Positions 52,271-62,614 of a stretch of 64,000 nt of DNA are shown piece after piece. Location of the stretch: contig BEIF01000002.1 of the NCBI GenBank assembly GCA_002898215.1, forward strand, positions 1-64,000, written 5' to 3'. Below the pieces are notes generated by a model. That model was not told the origin of the DNA, searched no databases, and saw only the letters and a program-made list of their open reading frames with translations. Both the position numbers and the translations under genes were made by a program. This DNA is from a bacterium HR29. Its GTDB lineage: Bacteria > Chloroflexota > Dehalococcoidia > Tepidiformales > Tepidiformaceae. The first letter of the stretch is position 1. Each line of letters begins with the position of its first letter.

Positions 52271-53304
52271 CGGTCGCCCTCCCGCTCGGGTGACTTCGCT
52301 GCCCGAAGGTTGGCTCGGGGGCCCGCCGCGCCGTCCCCTGCCGTGGATGGCGGCTGAACGGCAAGGTGGTGCCCGGTGATGCGCAGGAAGACGTCGTCGA
52401 GGGTCGGCCGGGCGACGGTCACCGCCCGCGGCCGCACGCCCACCCGCTCCAGTTCGACCACCACGCGCGGCACGAGCCGGGCCCCTTCGCGCACGTACAG
52501 GTAGAGGTGACCGTCGGCGACGCGCTTTTCGGCCGCAGCCGTGAGAGGGGTGAGGGCTTCGACGGCGAGCGCGATAGCGGAAGGGTCCTCGCCGAGCTCG
52601 ACGGCGATGACGTCGGCGCCGATGCTCGACTTCAAGGCCTCGGGGCTGCCTTGGGCGACGATGCGGCCCCGGTGGATGATGGCCACCTCGTCGGCGAGGC
52701 GGTCGGCCTCCTCCAGGTACTGGGTGGTGAGGAAGACGGTGACCCCCTCTTCGCGGTTGATGGAGCGGATGTACTGCCACACGCTCTCCCGCGAGCCGGG
52801 GTCGAGGCCGGTCGTGGGCTCGTCGAGAAAGAGGACGCGCGGCCGGTGGACGAGGGCGGCCGCGAGGTCGAGCCGGCGGCGCATACCTCCGGAGTAGGTG
52901 CCGAGGCGCCGGTCGGCATCGGCTTCGAGCCCGACGACGGCCAGGAGCTCGCCGGCGCGGCGACGCGCTTCGCCCCTCGAGAGGCCGAAGAGCCGGGCCT
53001 GGAGCTCCAGAAGCTCCCGCGCGGTCTGGAGGTCGTCGAGCCCGACCTCCTGGAGGGCGACGCCCGCCGCCCGGCGCACGTCCCCCGGGCGCTCGACGAC
53101 GTCGAACCCGGCAACCCATGCCCGTCCCGAAGTGGGACGCAGAAGGGTGGTGAGCATCCGGACGGTGGTGGTCTTCCCCGAGCCGTTCTCCCCGAGGAAG
53201 GCGAAGATCTGCCCTTCGCGGACGTCGAGGTCGATGCCGTCGACCGCGCGGACGCCTCCCCGCCGGTACACCTTGGTGAGCCCCTCGGCGCGGATGCCTC
53301 CCAA
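52267..53304 (-). CDS. ABC-2 exporter ATP-binding protein (DrrA-like)
   Basis: 345 residues. Walker A LGENGSGKTTTVRML, signature YSGGMRRRLDLA, Walker B VLFLDEPTTGLDP, H-loop FLTTQYLEEADRL. The C-terminal domain after residue 230 (AVTVARPTLDDVFLRITGHH) is the regulatory tail of daunorubicin-resistance-type ATPases. Start: TTG 53304 after AAGGGGGCAAGG, giving LGGIRAEGLTKVYRRGG; longer in-frame forms go through non-coding-looking Ser/Thr/Arg sequence. Confidence 0.9.
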   Translation of the reverse strand: MGGIRAEGLTKVYRRGGVRAVDGIDLDVREGQIFAFLGENGSGKTTTVRMLTTLLRPTSGRAWVAGFDVVERPGDVRRAAGVALQEVGLDDLQTARELLELQARLFGLSRGEARRRAGELLAVVGLEADADRRLGTYSGGMRRRLDLAAALVHRPRVLFLDEPTTGLDPGSRESVWQYIRSINREEGVTVFLTTQYLEEADRLADEVAIIHRGRIVAQGSPEALKSSIGADVIAVELGEDPSAIALAVEALTPLTAAAEKRVADGHLYLYVREGARLVPRVVVELERVGVRPRAVTVARPTLDDVFLRITGHHLAVQPPSTAGDGAAGPRANLRAAKSPEREGDR

Positions 53305-53383
53305 TGCCTTGCCCCCTTGCTCCGCTGTCGCGCGACCCTCCGCCAGTGTAGCCTTCCCCTGCGAAGCCGCGCCGGAACGAGGT

Positions 53384-53908
53384 TCAGCCGTGGTCCTCGA
53401 AGCGGCGCTCCCCCGCGCGGATGGGGACGGGGATGCGGTTTTCGGGCGGGGGCAGGGCACAAGCCCAGTTCTCGTTGTAGCTGCAGTACGGGTTCTCGGC
53501 GTAGTTGAAATCCAGCAGCACGCGGCCGTCGGGCAACAGCCGGGGCTCGAGGTACCGTCCGTCCCCGTAGGTCTCCTCACCCGCGGTCGCGTCGGTGAAG
53601 GGGAGGAAGAGCGTGCCGGTCTCGGGGTCGCGGAATACCGTCAGGCTGACGGCGCGGCCCGCCACCTGGAAGGTCACGCGGGCCCAGCGGAGGTAGACGC
53701 GCTCGCCTCCGTCGGTGGTAGCCAAGGTGACGGGGTCCGGTTCGGCAAGCAGCTCGGGCTCGATGACGAAAACGAGCTCGGGGTTCTCGGGAAAGTAGCT
53801 GAGGCCGGTGAACCGCGCTTGCTGCTCCGGGGTGAGCGGCGAGGATGGGTGGCTGCGGAAGAAGGCGTCCTTCTTCCGGCGGTAATCGGCGAGGGCCGTG
53901 CTCGTCAT
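53384..53908 (-). CDS. DUF1684-family protein
   Basis: 174 residues. YRRKKDAFFRSHPSSPLTP at the start and the C-terminal LLDFNYAENPYCSYNENWAC are DUF1684 hallmarks, with central VTFQVAGRAVSLTVFRDPETG-type strands. The family is cytosolic and its function is unknown. GGAGGCACCTGC before the ATG gives an SD. It stands between the ABC exporter and the aldo/keto reductase on the same strand. Confidence 0.85.
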   Translation of the reverse strand: MTSTALADYRRKKDAFFRSHPSSPLTPEQQARFTGLSYFPENPELVFVIEPELLAEPDPVTLATTDGGERVYLRWARVTFQVAGRAVSLTVFRDPETGTLFLPFTDATAGEETYGDGRYLEPRLLPDGRVLLDFNYAENPYCSYNENWACALPPPENRIPVPIRAGERRFEDHG

Positions 53909-53968
53909 GCAGGTGCCTCCGCTACGGCGGGGCGGAGGGGCCCGCCCTGCGGCTCCCGGTCGCGGCGT

Positions 53969-54907
53969 TCACCGCTGGGTCAGGGCATCCACCTCCGCCA
54001 TCTCCTCGGGGGTGAGCCGCCACTCGGCGGCGCGGACGTTCTGCTCCACCTGCTCCGGCTTGGTTGCCCCCGCGATGACGGAGCCGATGTACGGCTTGGA
54101 GGCGAGCCAGCCGATGGCGAGGTCGAGGATGGTGTGGCCGCGGGCCTCGGCGAAGGCGGTGAGCTTCTCAACCAGGTCGAAGTTGCGGTCGGTGAGGATA
54201 CGCTCCGCCCCGGGCCAGGCGGCGAGTCGGGTTCCCGGCGGTGGCGGTTCGCCCCGCCGGTACTTGCCGGTGAGGAGGCCGCTGGCCAGCGGGAAGTACG
54301 GCAAGATGCCGAGACCACACGCCTGGCAGGCGGGGACCAGCTCCCGCTCGATGCGGCGGTCGAGGAGCGAGTACTCGTTCTGGGCCGAAATGAAGGGGGT
54401 CAGGCCGCGGTGCTCGGCGATGAGGTGTGCCTGCACCACCTGCCACCCCGCGAAGTTCGAATTGCCGATGTAGCGCACCTTCCCCGCCCGCACCAGGTCG
54501 TCGAGGGCCCGCAGCGTCTCCTCGATCGGCGTGTTCGGGTCGGGAGCGTGCATCTGGTAGAGGTCGATGTAATCGGTGCGCAGACGGCGAAGGGAGGCTT
54601 CGACCTGCTCCATGATGTGGCGGCGGCTTCCGCCTCGCTGCATCGGCCCCTCGCCCATCGGGTTGCCGAACTTCGTGGCGATGACCACCTGGTGGCGGCG
54701 CCCCTGGAGGATCTCGCCGAGGATCTCTTCGGAGCGCCCCCCGCCGCCGTAGACATTCGCCGTGTCGAAGAAGTTGATCCCGAGGTCGAGCGCCTTCTCG
54801 ACGACAGCGCGGGCTTCCTCCGGGCCGATGCGCCGGCCGAAGTTGTTGCACCCCAGCCCGACGACGGACACTTCGAGGCCGGAGCGGCCGAGGCGTCGGT
54901 ACTCCAT
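53969..54907 (-). CDS. Aldo/keto reductase
   Basis: 312 residues. (beta/alpha)8 motifs: GINFFDTANVYGGGGRSEEI (catalytic Asp/Tyr), ATKFG (Lys), DLYQMHAPDP (His), and NADP site TPFISAQNEYSLLDR with GVIAGATKPEQVEQN-like end (SVIAGATKPEQ). The whole tetrad is present. Substrate unknown. GGGAGGGAG before the ATG; TATACT at about 54951 on this strand may be the -10. Confidence 0.93.
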   Translation of the reverse strand: MEYRRLGRSGLEVSVVGLGCNNFGRRIGPEEARAVVEKALDLGINFFDTANVYGGGGRSEEILGEILQGRRHQVVIATKFGNPMGEGPMQRGGSRRHIMEQVEASLRRLRTDYIDLYQMHAPDPNTPIEETLRALDDLVRAGKVRYIGNSNFAGWQVVQAHLIAEHRGLTPFISAQNEYSLLDRRIERELVPACQACGLGILPYFPLASGLLTGKYRRGEPPPPGTRLAAWPGAERILTDRNFDLVEKLTAFAEARGHTILDLAIGWLASKPYIGSVIAGATKPEQVEQNVRAAEWRLTPEEMAEVDALTQR

Positions 54908-54962
54908 GCGGTCTACTCCCTCCCGGTTCGTGGTGTTGGTGGGGGCAGTATAACGCTCGCGT

Positions 54963-55316
54963 TCAGGTAAAGCGGACGATCGGTGCAGCCCGGCTCCACA
55001 GCTCTTCCAGCCGGTAGTACTCGCGCTGGGGCGGCGAGAAGAGGTGGACGATGACGTCGCCGAAGTCGAGCAGCACCCAGCCGCTATCGGGGGTCCCCTC
55101 CACGGCGCGGAGGCTGGCACCCTCGCGGCGCAGCTCCTTTTCCAGGTTTTCGATGAGGGCCTTAAACTGAAGCGGGGAGACGGCCGTCGCGATCACGAAG
55201 TAGTCGGCGAACGTCACCACCCGCGAAATGTCGAGCAGCGCGATATCGGACGCCTGCCGATCGGAGAGGATATCGATCGCCCGGTGGGCCAGCGCTTCCG
55301 AATCCAGCGGCTGCAC
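54963..55316 (-). CDS. rsfS: Ribosome silencing factor RsfS
   Basis: 117 residues. KALIENLEKELRREG and PDSGWVLLDFGDVIVHLFSP followed by REYYRLEELW are diagnostic of RsfS (formerly DUF143/IojAP). It binds uL14 and blocks subunit joining when nutrients are scarce. GTG start with GGGGCGAGG just before. Divergent from mnmA with a shared, perfectly palindromic -10. It is unusual that nadD is not beside it. Confidence 0.93.
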   Translation of the reverse strand: MQPLDSEALAHRAIDILSDRQASDIALLDISRVVTFADYFVIATAVSPLQFKALIENLEKELRREGASLRAVEGTPDSGWVLLDFGDVIVHLFSPPQREYYRLEELWSRAAPIVRFT

Positions 55317-55343
55317 CTCGCCCCGGCGGTTCCGGGTGAAAGG

Positions 55344-55349
55344 ATTATA
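55344..55349. promoter_or_regulatory. Palindromic -10 shared by rsfS and mnmA
   Basis: ATTATA reads TATAAT on the minus strand, a perfect consensus -10 for rsfS (27 nt before its GTG). On the plus strand ATTATAG would serve mnmA, whose ATG is 11 nt downstream. The two promoters therefore overlap. Confidence 0.5.
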
Positions 55350-55360
55350 GCGAACCTCCC

Positions 55361-56467
55361 ATGAGCCGCCCTCGCGTCCTCGTCGGCATGTCCGGCGGTG
55401 TCGATAGCACCGTCGCCGCCGCCCTTCTCGCCGAGGCGGGGTACGAGGTCATCGGCGTGACCATGCGCCTGTGGACCATCCCCCGCCCCGACGAGTTCCG
55501 CGGTCGCCAGCAGTGCTGCAGCGTCGAGGACATCGACGACGCCCGCCGCGCCGCGGGTCAGCTCGGCATCCGACACTACGTGCTCAACTTCGAGGAGGAG
55601 TTCCGCCGCTTCGTCGTCGAGCCGTTCGTGGCCGACTACGCGGCCGGGCGCACTCCGAACCCCTGCATCCGGTGCAACGAACACATCAAGTTCCGCGTCC
55701 TGTTCGAACGAGCCCAGGCCCTCGGGGCCGATTTCCTGGCCACCGGCCACTACGGCCGCGTCCTCCGCGACGAGGGGGGCGGGCTGCACCGGCTGTTGCG
55801 GGCTCGCGACCCGGCGAAGGACCAGTCGTACGTCCTGTACATGCTCGGCCAGCGGGAGCTGGCCAGGCTCCTGCTTCCCATCGGCGAATTCTCGAAGGCC
55901 GAGGTCCGCGCCCATGCCCGGCGTCTGGGGCTCGACGTTGCCGACAAACCCGACAGCGTGGAGATCTGCTTCGTGCCCGGCAACGACTACCGCCGCTTCG
56001 TGGCGGAGCGGGTCCCGCCGACGCCCGGGCCCATCGTCGATACCGAGGGCCGTGTGGTGGGTCGCCACCACGGCGTGGCCGCCTACACCATCGGCCAGCG
56101 GCGCGGGCTGGGCATCGCGCTCGGCGAGCCGCGGTACGTGACGGCCATCGACGCGGCGGCCAACGTCGTCGTCGTCGGCCCGGAAGAGGAGCTGTTCGCG
56201 GACACCGTCGAGGCGGAGGAGGTGCGGTGGACGGCGGGCTGCGCGCCACCTCCGGGGGCCGAGGTCGAGGCGAAGGCGCGCTCCAAGGCCGAGCCGGCAC
56301 CGGCGGTCCTCGTTCGGGCCGAGGGAGACCGGGTCGTGGTGCGCTTCCGCAGGCGCCAGCGGGCCCTCACCCCAGGCCAGGCGCTCGTGCTGTATCGAGG
56401 GGAGGAGGTGCTTGGCGGGGGGACGATCCTCCGGGCGTGGCGCTGGGACGACGCCGAGCAACGGTGA
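55361..56467 (+). CDS. mnmA: tRNA-specific 2-thiouridylase
   Basis: 368 residues. ATP loop [12 protein letters not shown], then [20 protein letters not shown], catalytic Cys102 in [12 protein letters not shown] and Cys203 in [14 protein letters not shown]. The C-terminal beta barrel ([20 protein letters not shown] onward) is complete. It thiolates U34 of tRNA Lys, Glu and Gln. No SD and an ATTATAG 11 nt before ATG suggest a very short leader. Confidence 0.96.
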   Translation: MSRPRVLVGMSGGVDSTVAAALLAEAGYEVIGVTMRLWTIPRPDEFRGRQQCCSVEDIDDARRAAGQLGIRHYVLNFEEEFRRFVVEPFVADYAAGRTPNPCIRCNEHIKFRVLFERAQALGADFLATGHYGRVLRDEGGGLHRLLRARDPAKDQSYVLYMLGQRELARLLLPIGEFSKAEVRAHARRLGLDVADKPDSVEICFVPGNDYRRFVAERVPPTPGPIVDTEGRVVGRHHGVAAYTIGQRRGLGIALGEPRYVTAIDAAANVVVVGPEEELFADTVEAEEVRWTAGCAPPPGAEVEAKARSKAEPAPAVLVRAEGDRVVVRFRRRQRALTPGQALVLYRGEEVLGGGTILRAWRWDDAEQR

Positions 56468-56581
56468 AGATTTCGCATTGATCTGCCCCCTCGGGACTTT
56501 CCCTAGTAGACGGGCGGTGAATGTCCGGATTATGGTCGAGCCGCGCATCTCGGCAGCGGATGCCGGGAAAGGAGGAGCGGT

Positions 56582-56905
56582 ATGGCGAAGCGGCAGGTCC
56601 CGAACTCCGGCCCGTCCATCGGCCATCGGGAGACGCGCCTCTGCGACGTCTTCGATGCGGCGGGGAACTACCTCGCCTCGGCGGTGATGCGCTTGGCCGA
56701 CGGGGGCGGCGCCCTCCTCCTCTCCCGGGTGGTGGGGAAGGGAAACCTCCTCGGCTACTACTTCGGCCGGGGAGGGCGCCTCGTCACCATCGAGGCGGGC
56801 GACTTTCGCCTCCGCGGGAGGTTGCGCACGCGCTGGATGGAGAACGAACGCCTCTGGATCGTCGACCTGGAGGAGAGTGCGGCGGCGTCGGCGGCCGAGA
56901 GGTAG
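56582..56905 (+). CDS. Small beta-rich protein, unknown function
   Basis: 107 residues, MAKRQVPNSGPSIGHRETRL and then alternating strands (LCDVFDAAGNYLASAVMRLA, LVTIEAGDFRLRGRLRTRW). AAAGGAGGAG is a strong SD. It looks like a small barrel or PilZ-like fold, but I do not recognise it. It lies between mnmA and the convergent tRNA nucleotidyltransferase (3 bp). Confidence 0.72.
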   Translation: MAKRQVPNSGPSIGHRETRLCDVFDAAGNYLASAVMRLADGGGALLLSRVVGKGNLLGYYFGRGGRLVTIEAGDFRLRGRLRTRWMENERLWIVDLEESAAASAAER

Positions 56906-56908
56906 GGC

Positions 56909-58255
56909 TCACACCCGCTGCGATTCCAGGAGTTCGCGGGCGATGCGGGCGGCGGCTTCTTTGTCGCCCGGGGCGAGTTCGCCATCGAGCACGAGGGAGC
57001 TGAGCCGCTCCTTCACGCGGGCGATCCACGGCCCGGGTGGCCGCCCGAAGATGGCCATGAGCTCGTCACCGGAGAGCGGGCTGCGGGCGCGGAGGAGTTC
57101 GGCCTCTTCCCGTTCGACGCGTTCGCAGGCCGCCTCGAGGCGGTCGTGGTACTCCCGGTCGTCGTAGGTGTGGGAGGCGTTGTCGGCTCGCTTCAAGGCG
57201 AGAAGGTCCCGCCAGTGCCCCCGCAGCCGGGCCATGAAGCGCCGCACGGCCTTCGGGTCGTCCGGGTCGGGGCGGTCCATGTGTCGCCGCACGAGGAGGA
57301 CCACGCTCTCGGCCTCGCGCCGGCCGAAGCGGAGGCGATCGAGGAGCGCGGCGGCGAGCTCGGCGCCGACCACTTCGTGGCGGTAGAAGCCCCACTCGCC
57401 GTTCGGCTTCGGGTGGCGGACGGCCGGCTTGCCGAGGTCGTGGAGGAGGGCGGCCCAGCGCCGGAGCCGGCGCTCCTCGCCCACGTCGATGGCATCTACG
57501 GTCGCCACGGTATGGCCCCAGACGTCGAACTTGTGGAAGCGGTTCTGCTCGCAGCCCACCATCGGCTCCAATTCGGGGAGGGCGTAGCGGAGCGCGCCGG
57601 TCTCCCGCAGGTACTCGAGCCCGCGCGCCGGTTCGCGCCCTTGGAGCATGCGGTCGAGCTCGGCAGTGACCCGCTCCTGGCTGAGGGTTTCGATGAGGTG
57701 CGCCGTCGCCCGCATGCCCTCGAGGGTGCGGGGCTCGATGGTGAAGCCGAGCTGGCTTGCGAAGCGGATGCCGCGGAGGATGCGGAGCGGGTCTTCGCGG
57801 AAGCGGGTCGCCGGGTCGCCGACGGCGCGGATGATGCGGGCGGCGACGTCCTCGGCGCCTCCGAAGAGGTCGATCTGCTCCCCGGTGAAAGCGTTCTCGG
57901 CGATGGCGTTGACGGTGAAGTCCCGACGGGCAAGGTCCTCCTCGATGCTGGTTCCGAACCGCACGTCGGGCCAGCGGCTGCCGGCCGTGTACGACTCGCC
58001 GCGGAAGGTGGTGATCTCGGTCCAGCGCCCGTCGACGAGGATGCCGATGGTGCCGTACTTCTTCCCCACCGTGGTGACGGGCGCCCCCAGCTCGCGCGCG
58101 ATGGCCTCCACCTCGTCGGGAAGGGCGTCGGTGGCGTAGTCGGCGTCGCTGCCGGCGATCCCGAGCAGCCGGTCGCGGATGGCCCCGCCGACGACCCACA
58201 GTTGGCGGCCGCGGCGGCGGAAGGCCTCGAGGAGGTCGGCGCGGGAAACGCTCAC
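56909..58255 (-). CDS. tRNA nucleotidyltransferase/poly(A) polymerase with HD domain
   Basis: 448 residues. LWVVGGAIRDRLLGIAGSDADYAT holds the nucleotidyltransferase GGxxRD and DxD; the RRDFTVNAIA motif and RILRGIRFASQLGF follow. An HD domain (ALLHDLGKPAVRHP) and a C-terminal helical part (GDELMAIFGRPPGPWIARV) complete it. The family adds or repairs the tRNA CCA end. GTG start with CACACT six bases upstream (leaderless). Divergent from groESL. Confidence 0.94.
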   Translation of the reverse strand: MSVSRADLLEAFRRRGRQLWVVGGAIRDRLLGIAGSDADYATDALPDEVEAIARELGAPVTTVGKKYGTIGILVDGRWTEITTFRGESYTAGSRWPDVRFGTSIEEDLARRDFTVNAIAENAFTGEQIDLFGGAEDVAARIIRAVGDPATRFREDPLRILRGIRFASQLGFTIEPRTLEGMRATAHLIETLSQERVTAELDRMLQGREPARGLEYLRETGALRYALPELEPMVGCEQNRFHKFDVWGHTVATVDAIDVGEERRLRRWAALLHDLGKPAVRHPKPNGEWGFYRHEVVGAELAAALLDRLRFGRREAESVVLLVRRHMDRPDPDDPKAVRRFMARLRGHWRDLLALKRADNASHTYDDREYHDRLEAACERVEREEAELLRARSPLSGDELMAIFGRPPGPWIARVKERLSSLVLDGELAPGDKEAAARIARELLESQRV

Positions 58256-58261
58256 AAGGCC

Positions 58262-58267
58262 AGTGTG
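58262..58267 (-). promoter_or_regulatory. -10-like CACACT, leaderless nucleotidyltransferase gene
   Basis: CACACT on the minus strand ends six bases before GTG 58255, with no SD; same arrangement as orn. Confidence 0.4.
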
Positions 58268-58302
58268 GCAGAGCGCCCCGCGGAAGGGCGAGCGGCCCCG
58301 CT

Positions 58303-58329
58303 CTAGCACTCTTCGGGCGAGAGTGCTAA
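58303..58329 (+). promoter_or_regulatory. CIRCE element (HrcA operator) of groESL
   Basis: CTAGCACTC (58303-58311), nine bases, GAGTGCTAA (58321-58329). This matches the CIRCE inverted repeat in 8 of 9 pairs, the outer pair being C/A. It lies 51 bp before groES and predicts heat-inducible control by HrcA. Confidence 0.93.
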
Positions 58330-58379
58330 CATCGGGTCGAATCCCAACCCACAGGACGCAGCAGGAGGATTCGCGCACC

Positions 58380-60387
<2,008 letters not shown>

Positions 60388-60425
60388 GGCCGACGCCCGT
60401 TCCAGCCGTCGTCTCCCCCCATCGA

Positions 60426-60460
60426 GCGGCGGCCCCCGGACCTGTACCGGGGGCCGCCGC
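60426..60460 (+). terminator. Terminator of the groESL operon
   Basis: A perfect 14-bp stem, GCGGCGGCCCCCGG and CCGGGGGCCGCCGC with a 7-nt loop, lies 38 bp after the groEL stop. No U-tract. Confidence 0.7.
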
Positions 60461-61050
60461 GCGTTGCGACGCCGAGTGCGGCTGCCGGAGGGGGTCGCGA
60501 GCCTCCCGCAGGAGCTGGGCCTCCTCCGGAGCGGTGGCCTCGGCCGCCTCCGGGCACGCACATGAGAGCGGCTGCAGGGAGGCGAGGGCCTAGGGGCGCG
60601 CCCTGGGACAGTCGCGCCCGGTACGGACCCGGACAGGGTCGGCCGCGATGGGGCCGAAGTGAGGGTCGGGGTCCGTCGGCATGGGGGAGGTGACCGACGA
60701 GGCTCGTTGTCCGGTCCGACCGGGGGTAGCGGCCCCGGACGTTCGAGGTACGGGGTCCAAGGGTTCGAAGGGAGCGACCCGGCGTCGGGCGACGGCGATC
60801 GCCTGCGGAGTTTCGGCGGTCGGCGGTCCTCGGGACCTCGTAGCTCGTTGGGAGGCCGTTGAAGCTCACGGCCCCGCCGAGGGCCTCGGCGAGAGCGGCG
60901 GCGGTGGTTCGGCCTCGCGAGGTGGCGTGCACGGCTCCTGCTCCGCGCGGGGTGGTCCGTCCGGGAGGAATGGGGCGGGAGCCTGGGGACGTTCCCGCTC
61001 GCGCACCGGTGGGAATCTTGGGAATGCGAAGTTGGAATGGCGAGGCGGAA

Positions 61051-61072
61051 GAATGCGACAGGGGTTGACGCG
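61051..61072 (+). repeat. Direct repeat, copy 1
   Basis: A 22-bp sequence beginning GAATGCGACAGG and ending GGTTGACGCG; copy 2 at 61273-61294 differs at one base. At the spacing of the TAGAAT of copy 2, this copy has GAGAAG (61082-61087). Confidence 0.7.
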
Positions 61073-61272
61073 CCCCGCGGGGAGAAGAGAATCGCCGACG
61101 CCGATGCCTACAGAGGCTCGGTCTCCGACCTCGACCCGCACCTCTGAGACGGACTTCGACGCTACCTCCAACTCGGACTCGCGGAGGACTTGGTCCGTGG
61201 AGAGAAGCGTTGCCGCTGGAACGGGTGCTGGGGGTGAAGATGGAGATACGAACTTGGCATAGGGGCGGCGAC

Positions 61273-61294
61273 GAACGCGACAGGGGTTGACGCG
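61273..61294 (+). repeat. Direct repeat, copy 2
   Basis: Second copy of the 22-bp repeat, within the promoter-like block of the protease gene. Confidence 0.7.
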
Positions 61295-61314
61295 GTGTAC
61301 GGGTAGAATTCCGC
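61281..61314 (+). promoter_or_regulatory. Candidate protease promoter block, like that of the cas operon
   Basis: CAGGGG-TTGACG-N11-TAGAAT followed by TCCGC, 26 of 34 bases identical to the block upstream of cas6 by my count. TAGAAT is a good -10; TTGACG is too close (11 bp) to be its -35, while CAGGGG is at 17 bp. Start codon 25 bp beyond. Confidence 0.4.
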
Positions 61315-61338
61315 GCAGAACCTCGGGAGCGGTGGCCC

Positions 61339-62538
61339 TTGACGAGGAAGGTAAGACTTGCTGCGACCTTCTCCTCAGTTGCCTGTTTGGCGCTGCTGGC
61401 GTTTTCGTTGCCTGCGACGGGCGTTGCGGACCCGCCCTCCGATCCGTGGGCGCCGCTGCCCGTTCCGAGTCATCCAGAACTGTCGAAGTGGGCCGAGCGT
61501 GAGGTCTACCGCGTTCTCCAGAACGCACCGAATCCCCTCCCGCTTCCTAATTCAGGAAACGTTTCGGGGGCGACGGTCTTTAGCCCGGACGATAGGGTGC
61601 CAATCACCGACCAGAGATTAATCACGAACTCAGTTGCGAAGTGGGTGACCCTCAATATCGCGCTTTTTGATAACGACACGGCGAAGATTTGCTCAGGCTT
61701 ATTGCTCAACTGGAACGCCGGGATTACGGCGGCTCATTGCTTGTACGATAGGCAGTCGCTATCCGTTGCGGCGGCTGTCCTGGTTGTGCCTGGGGCAACA
61801 ATCGACGCGTTCGGGCGACCTGTATTCCCGTACGGCGGCGGGGTGGCCTACATCGAAGACTTTGCCATCCCCAGAGGATGGGTGGAGGCACCCGAACCAG
61901 AAAGCCTGAAATATGACATAGCTCTGATCAAGATACGAGAAGCAAGCTGGGATGCGCCCCAGATTGGCCCGTTCCCTACTGTGTCCGCACCGTGGATCGT
62001 GCCGATAGATCCCAGGCTCTTCCGACAGGACTTTCGGCTTATGTCCATGGGATATCCGGAGTCGGCTTGCGGTGAAAGCGGATGTCAGATGGTGGGTCAG
62101 GTTCAGCCGGCGTCGAGCGCGTGGTATCCGGATGAAGTATGGGGCGAGCCGCTGTTTGGGACCTCTATCGACGGCGAGCCAGGGCAAAGCGGTTCGGCGG
62201 TGATTTTGGTAAAGCCAGAGGGCAGTCGGGCATACTGGCCGTACTCCTCGACCGCTGTTGTGATGGGGGTGCTAACTGGGCAAAGTCCGACTCGAAACTG
62301 GGGAGTGATGTTCACGAGCGAGGTTGTGACCGCTCTTGTTTCCTATTGCCAATCCCGAGGGTGCTCCTTTGCTTACTCTCTGGCTTCGCCTGCTCCCACT
62401 CCGACCCCAACAGCGACACCGACACCAACGCCCACGCCAACGCCGACTCGCAGCCCCACCCCGACTCCGACTCCCACACCGACGCCGCCGACGGCTGGGC
62501 CGCATCGGGTCGTAGTGCCGGGCCTTACGCGGAACTGA
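61339..62538 (+). CDS. Secreted trypsin-like serine protease, atypical composition
   Basis: 399 residues. Signal peptide (KVRLAATFSSVACLALLAFS, cleavage near TGVADP), then a chymotrypsin-fold domain with His in NAGITAAHCLYD, Asp in LKYDIALIKIRE and Ser in DGEPGQSGSAVIL; disulfides likely. The C-terminal PTPTPT repeat (about 350-385) is a wall-spanning or linker stalk, ending VVVPGLTRN. Between about 61500 and 62390 many codons end in A or T (aat, gat, ttt, ata), unlike every neighbour, which suggests recent transfer. The TTG start is the best available; an SD-like GGGAGCGG lies just upstream. Confidence 0.88.
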   Translation: MTRKVRLAATFSSVACLALLAFSLPATGVADPPSDPWAPLPVPSHPELSKWAEREVYRVLQNAPNPLPLPNSGNVSGATVFSPDDRVPITDQRLITNSVAKWVTLNIALFDNDTAKICSGLLLNWNAGITAAHCLYDRQSLSVAAAVLVVPGATIDAFGRPVFPYGGGVAYIEDFAIPRGWVEAPEPESLKYDIALIKIREASWDAPQIGPFPTVSAPWIVPIDPRLFRQDFRLMSMGYPESACGESGCQMVGQVQPASSAWYPDEVWGEPLFGTSIDGEPGQSGSAVILVKPEGSRAYWPYSSTAVVMGVLTGQSPTRNWGVMFTSEVVTALVSYCQSRGCSFAYSLASPAPTPTPTATPTPTPTPTPTRSPTPTPTPTPTPPTAGPHRVVVPGLTRN

Positions 62539-62614
62539 GCGAGGACGCGGCCCCGTGAGCGCGTGAGCTCCACCACTGGCGGGCGGCGCGGCTGCGGCCG
62601 AAGATCGAAGTGCC

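Larger units (their letters stand above)
60461..61338. other. Gene-poor stretch with duplicated promoter-like block
   Basis: Nearly 880 bp without a supported gene. The second half is less GC-rich and holds two copies of GCGACAGGGGTTGACGCG (61055-61072 and 61277-61294) with partly similar sequence upstream of each. A plus-strand frame after the first copy (SPTPMPTEARSPTSTRTSET) resembles a decayed Thr/Pro-rich tail such as that of the protease that follows. I see no tRNA or RNA gene. Confidence 0.5.

Noticed and set aside
60751-60775. GGTTCGAAGG as the T-arm of a tRNA
   Set aside because: No acceptor stem, anticodon arm or CCA end can be built around it.
61287-61309. TTGACG...TAGAAT as a standard sigma70 promoter
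   Set aside because: The gap is 11 bp, far from 16-18, so TTGACG cannot be its -35; treated as a composite block instead.
62390-62500. Short tandem ACGCC-type repeats as a mobile or regulatory repeat
   Set aside because: They encode the Thr-Pro stalk of the protease in frame, a common coding low-complexity tail.
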